Part shown: positions 22,955-34,387 of the stretch, piece by piece
Position numbering within the stretch: the stretch's first letter is position 1
Layout of the letters: every line of letters starts with the position of its first letter
The notes under the pieces: model-generated
Seen by the model: the letters and a program-made list of their open reading frames with translations, nothing else
What the model was told of the DNA's origin: nothing
Database searches by the model: none
Program-made: the position numbers and the translations under genes
Assembly (NCBI GenBank): GCA_035610365.1
Contig: CM069432.1
Span: 188,527,027-188,591,026, forward strand
Direction: 5' to 3'
DNA from: Aquatica leii
Taxonomy: Eukaryota > Arthropoda > Insecta > Coleoptera > Lampyridae
DNA: 64,000 nucleotides

Positions 22955-23877
22955 ATGTATGTCTATATCAATACTTTTCTTACTTTACACTTGCGAACAA
23001 TTCAAAAATGGATCAAATATTATAATGAAGATGGTTACGAAGGCTTAAAAAACAGACCACGCGCTTCAAAACTATTCGTAATTTCGAATGAACAACTGGA
23101 GGAGATACGACAGCTTTTAACTGATTCTCCAATAAGTAGTTCGTCTGATATTCGACAACATTTTCATTTACAATGCCACCAAACGACCGTTTGTAGACGA
23201 TTAAATGGAAATGGTTTACGCGCTAGACGCCCTGCTTATAACGTTGATCTAACTCCACAGCATCAAATAAATCGAGTGGCGATTTGTCAAACACAACTAG
23301 ACAGAGATTGGACCAATGTTGTTTTTTCTAACAAAACAGTTTTTTGTTCATTCAAAGACAGTCTCCGATTAAAACCGGTCTGGAGATTAAATGGGACACG
23401 CTATGACATGACATCCGCGGGGCCTGTTGTACTAGTCAGGATTAATGACCGTATGACAAGTCATGATTATATTAAAATATTAGAAAATATAATGTTACCT
23501 TCCGTCCGTGCCATATATCCCAAACCTCTACAAATATTGTTTGTGCAAGACAATAGTTCAGTGCACACGGCGAGAGTAGTTCGGCAATGGTTTGATAATA
23601 ACCCTGAAGTGACCCGTCTCGACTAGCCCGTAAAATCTCCTGATTTGAACCCCATCGAAAATATTTAGGGTCGCATGATTAGCAGGTGAAATGACGGAGA
23701 TATTCTTGGTAATCCCAACATCCGAACCATCCAAGCACTAGATAATCATGTTTTCCGAATGTGGGAACAATTAAGGAGAACAAATCCTTGTGAGAACATA
23801 GTTAACTCTATAAGAAATACATTAACTGATTGCATCGCAAACAACGGGCTGTTGACAATGAGTTATTGTAACTCAAC
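22955..23877 (+). pseudogene. Tc1-family transposase, catalytically dead
   Basis: From RTIQKWIKYYNEDGYEGL (about 22995) this is a Tc1/IS630-type transposase: a helix-turn-helix region, a second DNA-binding part (TTVCRRLNGNGLRARRP), then the DDE domain. The first catalytic position reads FSNKTVF where the family has an Asp, so Asp is replaced by Asn. The second Asp is kept in VQDNSSVHTARVV. Before the third, a TAG at 23624-23626 replaces the Trp codon ahead of SPDLNPIENI, and another stop follows. The end reads DNHVFRMWEQLRRTNPCENIV. The N-terminus proper is missing here; a matching N-terminus lies in the 424-bp derivative just upstream. No active protein is expected. Confidence 0.85.
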
Positions 23878-23880
23878 TTA

Positions 23881-25450
23881 AAAAAATACACTAGAATTGT
23901 GTTTGTTGTACATTTTTAGTTTGAGAATTTATCAAAGACTTATTTTAAAAGGTTTTACTCATTTTTTAAGTGCTACCGCGTGTTTTTACAAAATGTCAAC
24001 TAAACTTGAATTTCATCTCTATTTTAATTATAAAAAAGTAGCATTATTCATGAAAGTATTATTAAATCGGCATCTGTTACTTTTTATTCATGAATTCACA
24101 GAAAATTCTTTTATTAATTTATCTCAATTATTTAAAAATTTAACAAGCGAAAATGACAAATTGATTGAAGCAAATCAAAGAGGACATAAGACTGCATAAC
24201 ATTTAGAATTTAACCAATTTTGTTTTTTCAACCGTTTGCAAATCTAAAGTATAACTGAGTTATTTCAAAATATGACTTAATTTTTGGCGGTCACATCAAA
24301 TACAACACAATCATAATCACATAAACGCCCACTGTCGATAGCGTTAGTAAGACGATTGAGTACATAATTAGAATGAATCAAATTCATGGTCAACTATCCA
24401 TTTTGCACTAAGAAATGTTTGGAAAACTATAGGTATTTGATCTCGTTTGTAATCATAATTTCCAATAAACAAAATGTTTAACGTACAATACTAGAGGCGA
24501 TAAGATCATTCCATTAATTCCATTCGATTCGATTATTTCAATTCCATTCGACATATCCGACTGATTCGATTCGATCATTCCATGATGATTCCGTTATCAT
24601 TATTCTTAAGTGATTGATGATTCTACCATTATTATCAGTCCATTATTATTCTTCGATTGTTCTTCCATGATCATGTTTCGATTACAACTAAATCGCTTTA
24701 CCTAAATGTTAAAGGAACAATTAAAGTTTAATTAAAATTAATGAAAAGAAAAGTTTTACTTACAATAGTGTCGTTACGCAGTGATCGGACCGACGATGAA
24801 ATTCAAGCGGAAACTAATAAACAATTAAACAAATGTGCTGACGATAATAAAAAACGCGATAACGTGCGATTCATCGAATCTCGGCATGGGTAGTTTATTC
24901 CATGGAACAGGATGTTGACATTTAGGTAAGATACTTTTAAAATTTAATTAGTTGTAGTTATTGAAGTTTTTCTTGTTTTGTGTTTTTCAATGTAGATTTG
25001 TAGAAGGTAAATTTTTATTTTGACAGTTTTATTTTTTTTATTATTTTAATTATTTATTCAGTGTTAGGTGTAAAATGTTTCATTTTTCTTATATTAAATA
25101 ACCGTCTAGACGTAGTTAAATTATTTTTATTAACCCTAAAGTAAGACTGAGCTAAACGGACTATACGGTTGGAGATTGGATATGATTTGGTTTATCCGGG
25201 AGAATTCCCATCGATTAATGTTTTTTTTCTGTTTTATACCATGTTATAATAAATGTTTATTTTAATTCCATTTTTGTCCTTTTTTGTACAAATCTACTAT
25301 CCAAATATTTTTCTAGGTAAATTGGGAATTTTTAGATATTTAGTAGGGGAAAACGCATATTTGCGATTGGCAACACCAAGCTATTTGCATTTTTATAAGT
25401 TCAAACGTGCTATGTTCGTTGATAAGTAGGTAGACAAATGTAAAAAAAAG
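23881..25450. other. Non-coding, includes an ATTCGATT-rich low-complexity patch
   Basis: At about 24500-24680 there are many irregular repeats of ATTCGATT and CCATTATTA. The rest is plain AT-rich sequence. A 100-codon open stretch at 23897-24199 has no recognisable domain and is not called. Confidence 0.5.
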
Positions 25451-26198
25451 TACGGTAGAACGAGGTTACTTTGCACTACTTTTTTGACTTAAATTCTTAA
25501 AAATATATAAAATCCATTAAAATCAGTTTCAATTATTTTTTGATTATTAATATCTATTTTATAGGTTATAAAGAAATCGTGACTGCATTTTGACGTTGAT
25601 TGATTACGTCATTAAGAAAAACAACTCATTTAAATTATGTTGCAAAGTATACCATAAGACAAGTATACATTGCACCATTTAGTGTTTGAATTTTTACCTA
25701 GTAAACTATTGCTGGTGTAAAAAACACTACATAAATATATGTATATATAAATAATAAACCTCTTTAAGGCATTATTCTTTATTACTTATACAAAACGCTT
25801 AAAATAATTTTAAATTCTAATAATTTTCATCTTAAAAAACATTACTATTCTAAATATTAACTTTGCATACGAAATCTTAAATTGTAAAAATCACTCATAC
25901 CATAACTAATCACGTTTAAAAACAACACATATACCACGCCTTAACATTTGTTTGGGTGGATTTATTAAACTAATTGTTTGATCCCATGTGTACCATATTT
26001 CGTCACGTTTTTAGAGCCATTTCCAAAACTTTAAAATATACATTACCTTCATAAATACATAAGACGTGTTCACCAATAGCTCTATCTTCATCTAAATCTT
26101 CTTCTGAATCATCTTCCAATGTTGTTTGTTTGGTGGTTTAAGTCTTACATCTGTAAAACTAACTATAAAATGAGTGATGCTTTGTCCTAGTGGAACAG

Positions 26199-27551
26199 TT
26201 AACTTTTTTTCATTCCATAAGTTTTAAACTGGGTTGTTTCATGTCTTTGATTCTGCAAATATTCAATGAGGGAATTTTGGATAGCCGACAATCGTGAATC
26301 ATTAGTGGCTTCCTGGTTGATTATCATGGATCGACGGGTCGAATTTAATCGTTCCAATAATGAATTCACATCACAAGGCACAATTCCACATTTTTTGAAG
26401 CCTGCCTTTAAAATGTTATAAGGATTACTACTATTTTTTCGATTAAAGATCGCAGTAATGTTATTTTTCACATTTGACCTGCTTCCGATATGAGTTTCCT
26501 TGTACCCCGATAAAATTTCCCTCCAAGCTTTCTTCACGAGTGCAAACAACAGAATATCCAGGAGATGCGTTATATGAGTGCTATTTGACGGCAAGTAAAT
26601 GAAATAGACATCATGCGTTTTGCACAAATCAAAGACTTCAAAATTTGTATAAAAGGATAGATTGTACCCTATGACGACCTTCCTTCCTGAGATTTTTATA
26701 AGGTTTAGAAACAAAAGTGTATTAAACCAGTCTACAAATGTTTAGGATTCAAACCGGTCGAATGTAGTGTTTCCATAACGAGTATTTAGCAGAGCATTTG
26801 TCCCATAAATGTTTGGACTTATACACGACATATAGAGAAAGTAACTCGTCAGTTCAACTTCCTGCAATCATTAAGGAAATGCTGCTTTTTGATGAATTAC
26901 ATATGCGTTCTAGGTATTTAATATTAGTTAAAATTTTCTTTTTTCCAGGCTCATCGGCAAGATTAGTTTCGTTATAATTCAAGATAGCATGTGGTTCTAC
27001 ATCGGCATAAATGTTTCTTTTAAATGATCTACGTATTCTTTCATCTGGTCTTCATGAAGTGCTGCTCTACTTCTTTTTATATTAGACCTTAACCTTTTTG
27101 TAAGATTTTTATAAAGACGTAGGCAATGATCTTACACAATATTTAACTGAAACGTTGTTTCTAAAGCGAGCGATTTTCCTTCCCTAACAATTTGTGTTTT
27201 GATTATTTGTCGTAATTCCAGTTCAGTCACGGAAATGTCATTATCGTTTAGCCTGTGAATACAAGACATAAAACGTATGTCTTCTTCATGAAAAAACACA
27301 GGTGGATATCTAGGTTTATTCATGTGCTGTAACTTCAATTTATGAAAAATAGTTCGTCGAGATATTTTGTATGTTTCGGCAGAAATTCTTGTACTCATAC
27401 CGGATTTTACGGCAGATAAGCGTGCTTCTAAATCTTCTGTTGTATAATCGGCATATTTTCGTGATCCTAATTGTCTTCTATAATATGGTTTTTTTTCTGA
27501 AAAAAAAAACAACAAAGGAATTTTTTTCAAAGTGAGGATACATTGCACCAC
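26199..27551 (-). pseudogene. pogo/Tigger-type (DDE_1) transposase, dead
   Basis: The N-terminal helix-turn-helix of the Psq/pogo type is clear at 27132-27510 (YTTEDLEARLSAVKSGMS, then ISRRTIFHKLKLQHMNKP). The middle (26715-27131) is frameshifted but keeps family order, including SIKRSRAALHEDQ-like and NYNETNLADEPGKKK. The C-terminal half, 26199-26714, is open: VVIGYNLSFYTN, YLPSNSTHITHLLDILLF, AWREILSGYK and LKAGFKKCGIVPCD. Two of the three catalytic Asp positions are lost: NYDET-type reads NYNET, and the GDN-type motif reads GYN; the third Asp is kept in HLLDILLF. It is therefore inactive even apart from the frameshifts. Confidence 0.85.
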
Positions 27552-27598
27552 TTAACTGAAGCACAGTATCTTTAATTAAGTGGTGTAAAGTATCCTCA
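27533..27598. repeat. Hairpin with 23-bp arms upstream of the pogo transposase
   Basis: The arms are 27533-27555 (TGAGGATACATTGCACC..) and 27576-27598, which pair with two mismatches around a 20-nt loop. Related TTGCAC/TTTGCAC motifs recur on the far side of the transposase near 25475 and 25655-25680, so the motif probably belongs to the element's termini. The hairpin could be two transposase sites in opposite orientation. Confidence 0.6.
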
Positions 27599-27599
27599 A

Positions 27600-30500
27600 T
27601 TTTGCACGTAAAGTGCACAAATCGAAATATATTTTTTGTCATGCATTTCTTACTTGAAGAACTCTATTTTAATATCTACATTTATAAAACGTAAAATGTG
27701 CGATTAAACGTGTACTTACCAGTTATTATCAGTCAAAAGTTTCTTAACAAGATTTTGTAGGGCTTCAAAACAATCACAATTTTAAGGTTATAATTTACGC
27801 ACCAACTTGTCACTTCCCGTTAGAATTTATTACATTAAAAATGCAATTTTGCATTTGCCTATTTTATGCAATTAATCTTGCATTTAAATTTTTTCAGTTT
27901 GGCAACGTCGCGTCGTAATTGCTTTCGACAATCAATCTTTGTTCGACACTTTTGTTTTCAACCACGTTAGGTGTGGTACGTCTTGAGTGATGAAATGAAG
28001 ACGATTTTATTAATAATGGCGTAAAAACGTCTACAAATTAATTTTTTTCCAACTAATTACTGTAATTTCGTAATGTGACGCAACACTTTAACAAAGGATT
28101 CATTCAAGACCGTTGTATAATTCAACAGACTTTATCGTTATTGGTCTTTATCTCGACTTTTGCAATTTACATTCATCTTTAATTCCGTTGTGATATTTTG
28201 ATTCTTGATTTTATGAAATTTCGATGTTATTTTGTTCTGGAAGAAAACTTAACAGTTGAGTGGAAAATGTGCTATTAATAGATCTGCAATAACGTAACAT
28301 TTGATTTGGTGAGTCAGCTTTGGATTTATTAACTGCATTGTTGATTAAAGATTACGCCTTAAATTCAATTTAATTAAAATGTGCCTTATTCAATTATCAA
28401 AAACTGTTCGAAATACATACTTTGCCACGTTTATTGCTTTTGAATTTAATATCAGTTAATATTTAGTTATAAGAAGTTAAATGTTTTTGTTATCACCAAT
28501 TTAAAGATGGTTGGCGCCCAAATACTGTTTTTTCTTTTTAATGTAAATAGTTAGTGTAGTAATTTTATAGTTACAAATAAATAAGAAATTCACACCTGTG
28601 TACTGTCATGTCCTTCAAGCTCACACCCAGGGGTCTGATTCCGACAGCTGCCGTGGTAAAAATAATTTTGTTCTAGTAAATAATAATTTTATATAATTTT
28701 TATATTTTTATTTTACATTACAAACTGATTAACAACTTGCACTATGAGGTAAAGTCTAACGTGTTCGAATGACATATTGTAGTATCCTCTATTAGTACAA
28801 GACGTAATAGAGACATCAAAATAGAATAGAGCGCAGGGTCACAAGAAACATACTTTGACAACGTTGGTGCAAAATTACCCACCCGAGTGCACAGTAACCT
28901 AGTATTAACCTTAGAGTTCAAAATGAAATTTGATAAATCGTTTTGTTGTTCACCATAAATTTGTCCAAGAATTACTGGTATTTAAATTATTCATCGTGCA
29001 GTTAAATACTTAAAACAGTAGATTCAAATCGTCTACTTCAAACTTCAAGTAACTGATGGTCAACGGCATAATTACGGAACGGCCGTAGGTAAGAACACAC
29101 GAGCACCCTACCAAACAAAGTAGTCGGCGTAAACTTACCAATACATTTTTTTTCATACATCTCAAAAGTATGTGTGAATGACTAAATTTTACAGTATTGC
29201 TTAGAAATGTGATATCAACACTAGAAGTATTTTAAAATATAGGCAACCTGCTACAAAACAACCGCTGTACCTAATGTGGCAACAAAGGAAAGCAAATACG
29301 TTCGGTAATAAGAATGTTTTAATTGTAAGGTACTACATAGTACCATAGTAGTTGTTATTTTATATTATGCTTGGTTTTTTTTAACTTTTTACGCCTTATT
29401 GTCGACCTAAAATATACGTTGTCACAGAATAAATTCAGTAATTAAACAATGCTCTCCACCAAATTTTTTTGTATTGTGATTTTTTTTAATGCATTATTTT
29501 ATTTGTTTTGTAATCGGTCATATAATATAAAACTTATGATTTAGTAAACTTTCAGTTACAAAAACAAGGTCCTCCAACAGCATCTATATAGTACAATTAT
29601 CAGTTATATCAATAATATGTCAAATTATCTAACTTTACGTAGATATCGAATAAAGTTTTATATCTATTAAATTATAGAATCGTAGACTACATCATAAATT
29701 CATGAAAAAGTGATTAAAAGATGAACTTGAAAACGTTTACTACAATCAATACTAAAAACAGGTATGCGTAAGAAACTAATGACTAATCTGGTAAATTTTA
29801 TAAAATATTGTTCGTTGTAAAGATTTAAAGCCCGTCAAGACTAAATTCATCAACAAAAGAGAAATAAGTATTTTTAGTAATCATTTTAAAAACAATTCCA
29901 CTAGAAAGTTCTATTCTAGAGTTTTATAACTAGGAAGATACTTTCAATATTCGCACTAACCCTAAATTCCAGAAGCGACAATGAACAAATTCAGAGCCTA
30001 CTTGAATTATAGATCGGTTTTGCTCCACTCTATAAATTTTACTAACCTTTATTAGTAGTGACGTCACGTTTTATAACGACACTTAAACCCGAGGCTTAAA
30101 ACGTATTAAATTTTAAGCAAATTTCTTATTAGTCAGTTTAGTTGTTTTCTTTTTCTTAAACGACTTACAAGAATCGGTCTAATTTGTAATGCAAACCTGT
30201 TTAGTTTTATAATTGGTGCAATCAACATACACCTTAATACAGCAAAAAAAAAACGATTTCGTTGAACGCGCTAATTGTTGGAAGTTTAACCTTAAATAAA
30301 GCCGTTAGAAGTTTGAAAAAGTGTTGTAAAGCTATTTTTTTCGATATGCGTTTGGGTTGGCAAAACTGTTTGTAACTTTAACCTTAGAAAAGCCACAATA
30401 AATCCTCAACTCTCTAACAACTCAAAAATACGTTAACTTCTGGTCTTGAAACTTTAATAAGTTTCTCGACTTTTTTCTTGTTGTTGTAAGTTGACGAAGC

Positions 30501-32378
30501 ACAAATTCTAACAAGATGCAAAATCGCCATTTGTCTTACTTTTCTTTTGCAATATATACAGAACACTAAATGTTTCTCCATTTTTATCGTTGTGTCCATA
30601 TAAATAAAATTTGAATTAGGGATTAGTTTAATATCGTTATTTGGTAAATTTTATTTAATGGTCTTGTTTTTTTTACTTAAAATATTTACTAAAAAAGATT
30701 TCCACGTCTGCTTATTATTTTTCACTTTAGTGTACTTCGTTTAATGTTTTTGGTCTGCAACTGTTTCCACATCCCACATAATAGAATCAACCCTACTTAC
30801 AAAATATTCAAGGCACAACAGATAATTTCGTTACCAAGGAAGTAATTTCAAAAGAAAATTTAAGCATTATTTCATTTTAAATGTAATTGCAATTAAAATT
30901 AAATTTTCATTACACTTAATTAATTACTTTTATCTTAGAATTCCAAAATAAAATATTTTTCCCTCGTGTATACAGCTGCTTTTTAATCTTTTCAAATTTA
31001 TTGCTTCTAAATTTTATTAAACATGGATTACATTTTGCTTTAGTTTACTTTTTATATTAGTAATATTATTTACATTTGTATTTAGCGCTATTAAGCTTGT
31101 AATATAACAAACTCAACTAACATAAATTGAATCCTATGTTAATTTTTTTTAAATAAAAATATAAATTATAAAACAGATGATACATCTTTTTTCATTATGT
31201 GCACTATGTTTTGTAAGTATGTATGTAGCAATAATAAATTGGTTTTGTAAGAGTATAAAATAAGTATCTTTTATCGAAGATTTTTTACCACGTTTTTATT
31301 ATTTATTACTCTAGAGACCCAGTTATTCGTCTATTATCGACACAGACCTCTACGCAATTCTACGTTTATAAAGAATTAAGATTTTTATTATTTTTATTTT
31401 AACTTGTTTGTCATTTGTAATCAGCTTTAAATTATCTTTTGATGATGCTAAAAATTTAAAATAATAAATATTGTTATTTAGATTATTTTATGACACACAG
31501 AACATCTACAAACGTTAAAGAGTAGGAATGTATTTTATTTATTTGAATTTAGCGCCAACACTTTGTGGTTAATTTACAAAAAAAAGGTATTACAATGGTA
31601 TAAATACATTTTTCTACTGCTACACTTATTAAAATTGTATTTAAATTAGTCAACTATTTTTCAGTAAGATTCGATTTTAATTGAAATTAGCAAATTGTAT
31701 TTTAGAAATCAGAAACTGTAGTTCAGATTAGTAAATTACATTTTACAAAACGTTAATTGTGATTTAGGCTAGTAAATTGTATTTGAGAATGCATTTGTAA
31801 TTTAGAAGACGTTAATTGTAATTTAGAATAATATATTATGTAGCAAAGTTGAAATTAAAATTTAATGCGAGTGGAACCTTGCAAGCGTATGCGAGCGTGA
31901 GGAATTATAAGGATTTTATTTTCATTTCAACAGAATCACATATTTTACTTTTCCACGTCCAGAAAATATGAACCGAATGTAAAAAGATAACACTTAAACA
32001 AATTTTAATTATTTATGTTGACTTTTTAACAAAAAATCCTACGCTAAAACTCATCTATGAATTCCTACACTGTAATGCAACAATAATTGGTATACTTGGA
32101 GAACATTATTGACCAAGCAAAAAATACTGTAATCGGAAGTTTGCATTTGTGCTGTGCAACACACTATCGTACATCATGTTGCGACATTGACTTTAGGTGA
32201 TATGTTAATAGGGAGCTAAATAATTTGTACAAATAGTACTTTAATTCTGATAATTAATACCGTCATTACTTTGACTTTTCAGCTTTCTAAATTACCTATA
32301 ATTGATGTTTAAAAAATTGTAGCCTAGATAAAACATTGTAAGCAAGGTACATATAGCTAAATCGTTAATGTTGGCAAT
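27600..32378. other. AT-rich sequence, no gene recognised
   Basis: No coding frame with a recognisable domain. A moderately GC-richer patch lies at 28590-28670 and another at 28840-29110; neither can be assigned. The stretch ends at the 5' LTR. Confidence 0.5.
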
Positions 32379-33841
32379 TGTTACGGACGAAATTTTTATT
32401 ACGTACGACTGTGTATATTGACTTGAAATTAGATTCCGGTTTTGACGCCCTCTGCCGATTTTTGGCCGCGACTGTCATTTTTACGACAAACTTTTGAAGC
32501 TGTCGATTGTCTAAAATGGTCTGGACGTTTTGAGTAATTTCTTTTTCCAATACCATCCGAAATAATGGAAATCCAATTGTAATTACATTAAGTGCATAAA
32601 ATATTTGAGGCGTCACAGGGTAAAATAATTGCTGTCGTTTATTAAAATTCGTTCGTAATTCATCTTTCATTTAACATCCATCTTCTATCCGCTTCGAGCA
32701 CATGTACGTTTTCAATAAAGGAATGGTGAATCGTAATTCTTACTAGGAAATCACGTTACCGTACACATACGCTTTTGGAAGGCGTTTGCTACATCACGAA
32801 AACGAGGTCTCGATCAGCCTTACCGTGGGAGATGTTACTACCTGTGTATTACTCGACTGGGTTATCAGCCACCTGTTCTAAGTTACTACTTATCTTATTC
32901 GATACACTGGAGTCCTATTTAATACTAAAGGCAGACGTTGATTGTGTTATCAGCCACCTATTGTGTTATCAGCCACCTGTTCTGATTCGCTGCGTACAGT
33001 AGTCGATACACCGGTTTTTATACATATTTAATAAATTAATAATACTAATTGTTTTAGCTTAATATTCTTTGTGAGTTGGTGTGTGACACGATTTGCGGTT
33101 ATATAATTATTAGAGGCCACTGGAGGGCGAAAACGTTTTCTTCGCGCTAGTGGAAGCTGGACTTCGGGTGAGTTACTTTAATTGATTTTTGTGTATATCG
33201 TTGTCACGAAAAATTACTCACAAAATTTTGATTCATATTAACGATTGTAAATATATGTATTGTTTAGCTACCAATAAGGTAACTGTAATCATTCATTTTA
33301 CTGTATCGCATACTGTGTGTGGGTGAAGAATATTTACTTCCACTTACTTTAAATGTGTGTTGTGTGTTGCCGATACTGCAGGCATTCACGTACTAAATCT
33401 TCTATATAATCCTGTAAATTTACTTGTTGCGAAATCAAAGTTTACTACACTTGTTAATGCTTATTGTTAGTTCTCCTAGTAGTTAGGGTTTCAGAATTCA
33501 ATGTATAACGATGATTCTGCTACTCTAAGTTAAAGCTGTGATATTTGTTAACTACAATCTTAAAGTGATTAAATTCGTTAAGCTCTCTTGTTAATTTTCT
33601 CTCTCTTGTGGTTATCGTTCCCTACTAACTAATTTGGGCTACTCGAACAGCCGAGTATAAGGATTACGAACCTTCAATTGAGTTACAAGTTTGGATCGTC
33701 TGTCGTGAGCGAGACAGAAGTATTACGTTGGATCAGCTCTGGCGCCCTTAAGCATATTTTCTGCGTTTTCTGTGAACCTCCCCTACTCCCGACTATTGTG
33801 AGTTGGCCGTGCAAGGTTCGTAAAACCTAAAGCTTGTAACA
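32379..33841 (+). repeat. 5' LTR, 1463 bp
   Basis: It starts TGTTACGGAC and ends GCTTGTAACA, so it has TG..CA ends within a short inverted repeat (TGTTAC/GTAACA). It holds three copies of GTTATCAGCCACCT (32861, about 32945 and 32965). Compared with the 3' LTR it has 104 extra bases bounded by GTTATCAGCCACCTGTTCT repeats. Confidence 0.92.
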
Positions 33842-33846
33842 AAATT

Positions 33847-33864
33847 TGGCGCCCAACGTGGGGC
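33847..33864 (+). promoter_or_regulatory. Primer-binding site for tRNA-Lys
   Basis: TGGCGCCCAACGTGGGGC lies five bases after the 5' LTR. It is the complement of the 3' end of the tRNA-Lys class used by several retroelements. Minus-strand DNA synthesis would start here. Confidence 0.85.
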
Positions 33865-34387
33865 CCGATTTCTCGATTTTTCTTATATTGAATTTCTCAT
33901 TCTTTATAATTCTTTCTGCTGTTTTTGATTTTTTTCTCTAACTAGTGTAGGATTACTATCATTCATAGATAGTTTATATTGTTGACTTTCGTGTGTGCGA
34001 TCATCATTTTCTCTAGATTGGTTGATTCCTTTTATCTTTTCTTAGTCTTACGTGGGTTCGATCTATTCTGCTTTGCTTACTTAGTTATTACTACTAGACT
34101 TGACGTCTGAGTTACTTCACTAAGTTTTACTTTTTTTTATTTTTCTTTAGTGCTGCAGTTTGACTGTAGATTAGCACTTTGCTTACGTTTTTTTAATCGG
34201 ACCTTCGCTTTGATTTTAGATTGACTTGACTACGTCGATTAATTTTTTTCTTATTGGATTAACTACTTGGTAGCGGTACGGCTTGTACTTACTGTTATTT
34301 TGAATTTTTGTCGGACACGTGGTGGCAGATTTCTGCGGTAGTTGACAGCTTTGGCTAGTTTCTTGTTTACTTGTTATTGTTTTAGCT

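Noticed and set aside
22841..22994. Intron joining the Tc1 N-terminus at 22741 to the main transposase
   Set aside because: A GTAAG donor exists, but there is no good acceptor directly before RTIQKW and a TA-flanked inverted-repeat end (22949) lies in between.
24480..24680. CRISPR-like or regular satellite array (ATTCGATT repeats)
   Set aside because: Repeats are irregular, with no constant spacers; simple low-complexity sequence in a eukaryotic genome.
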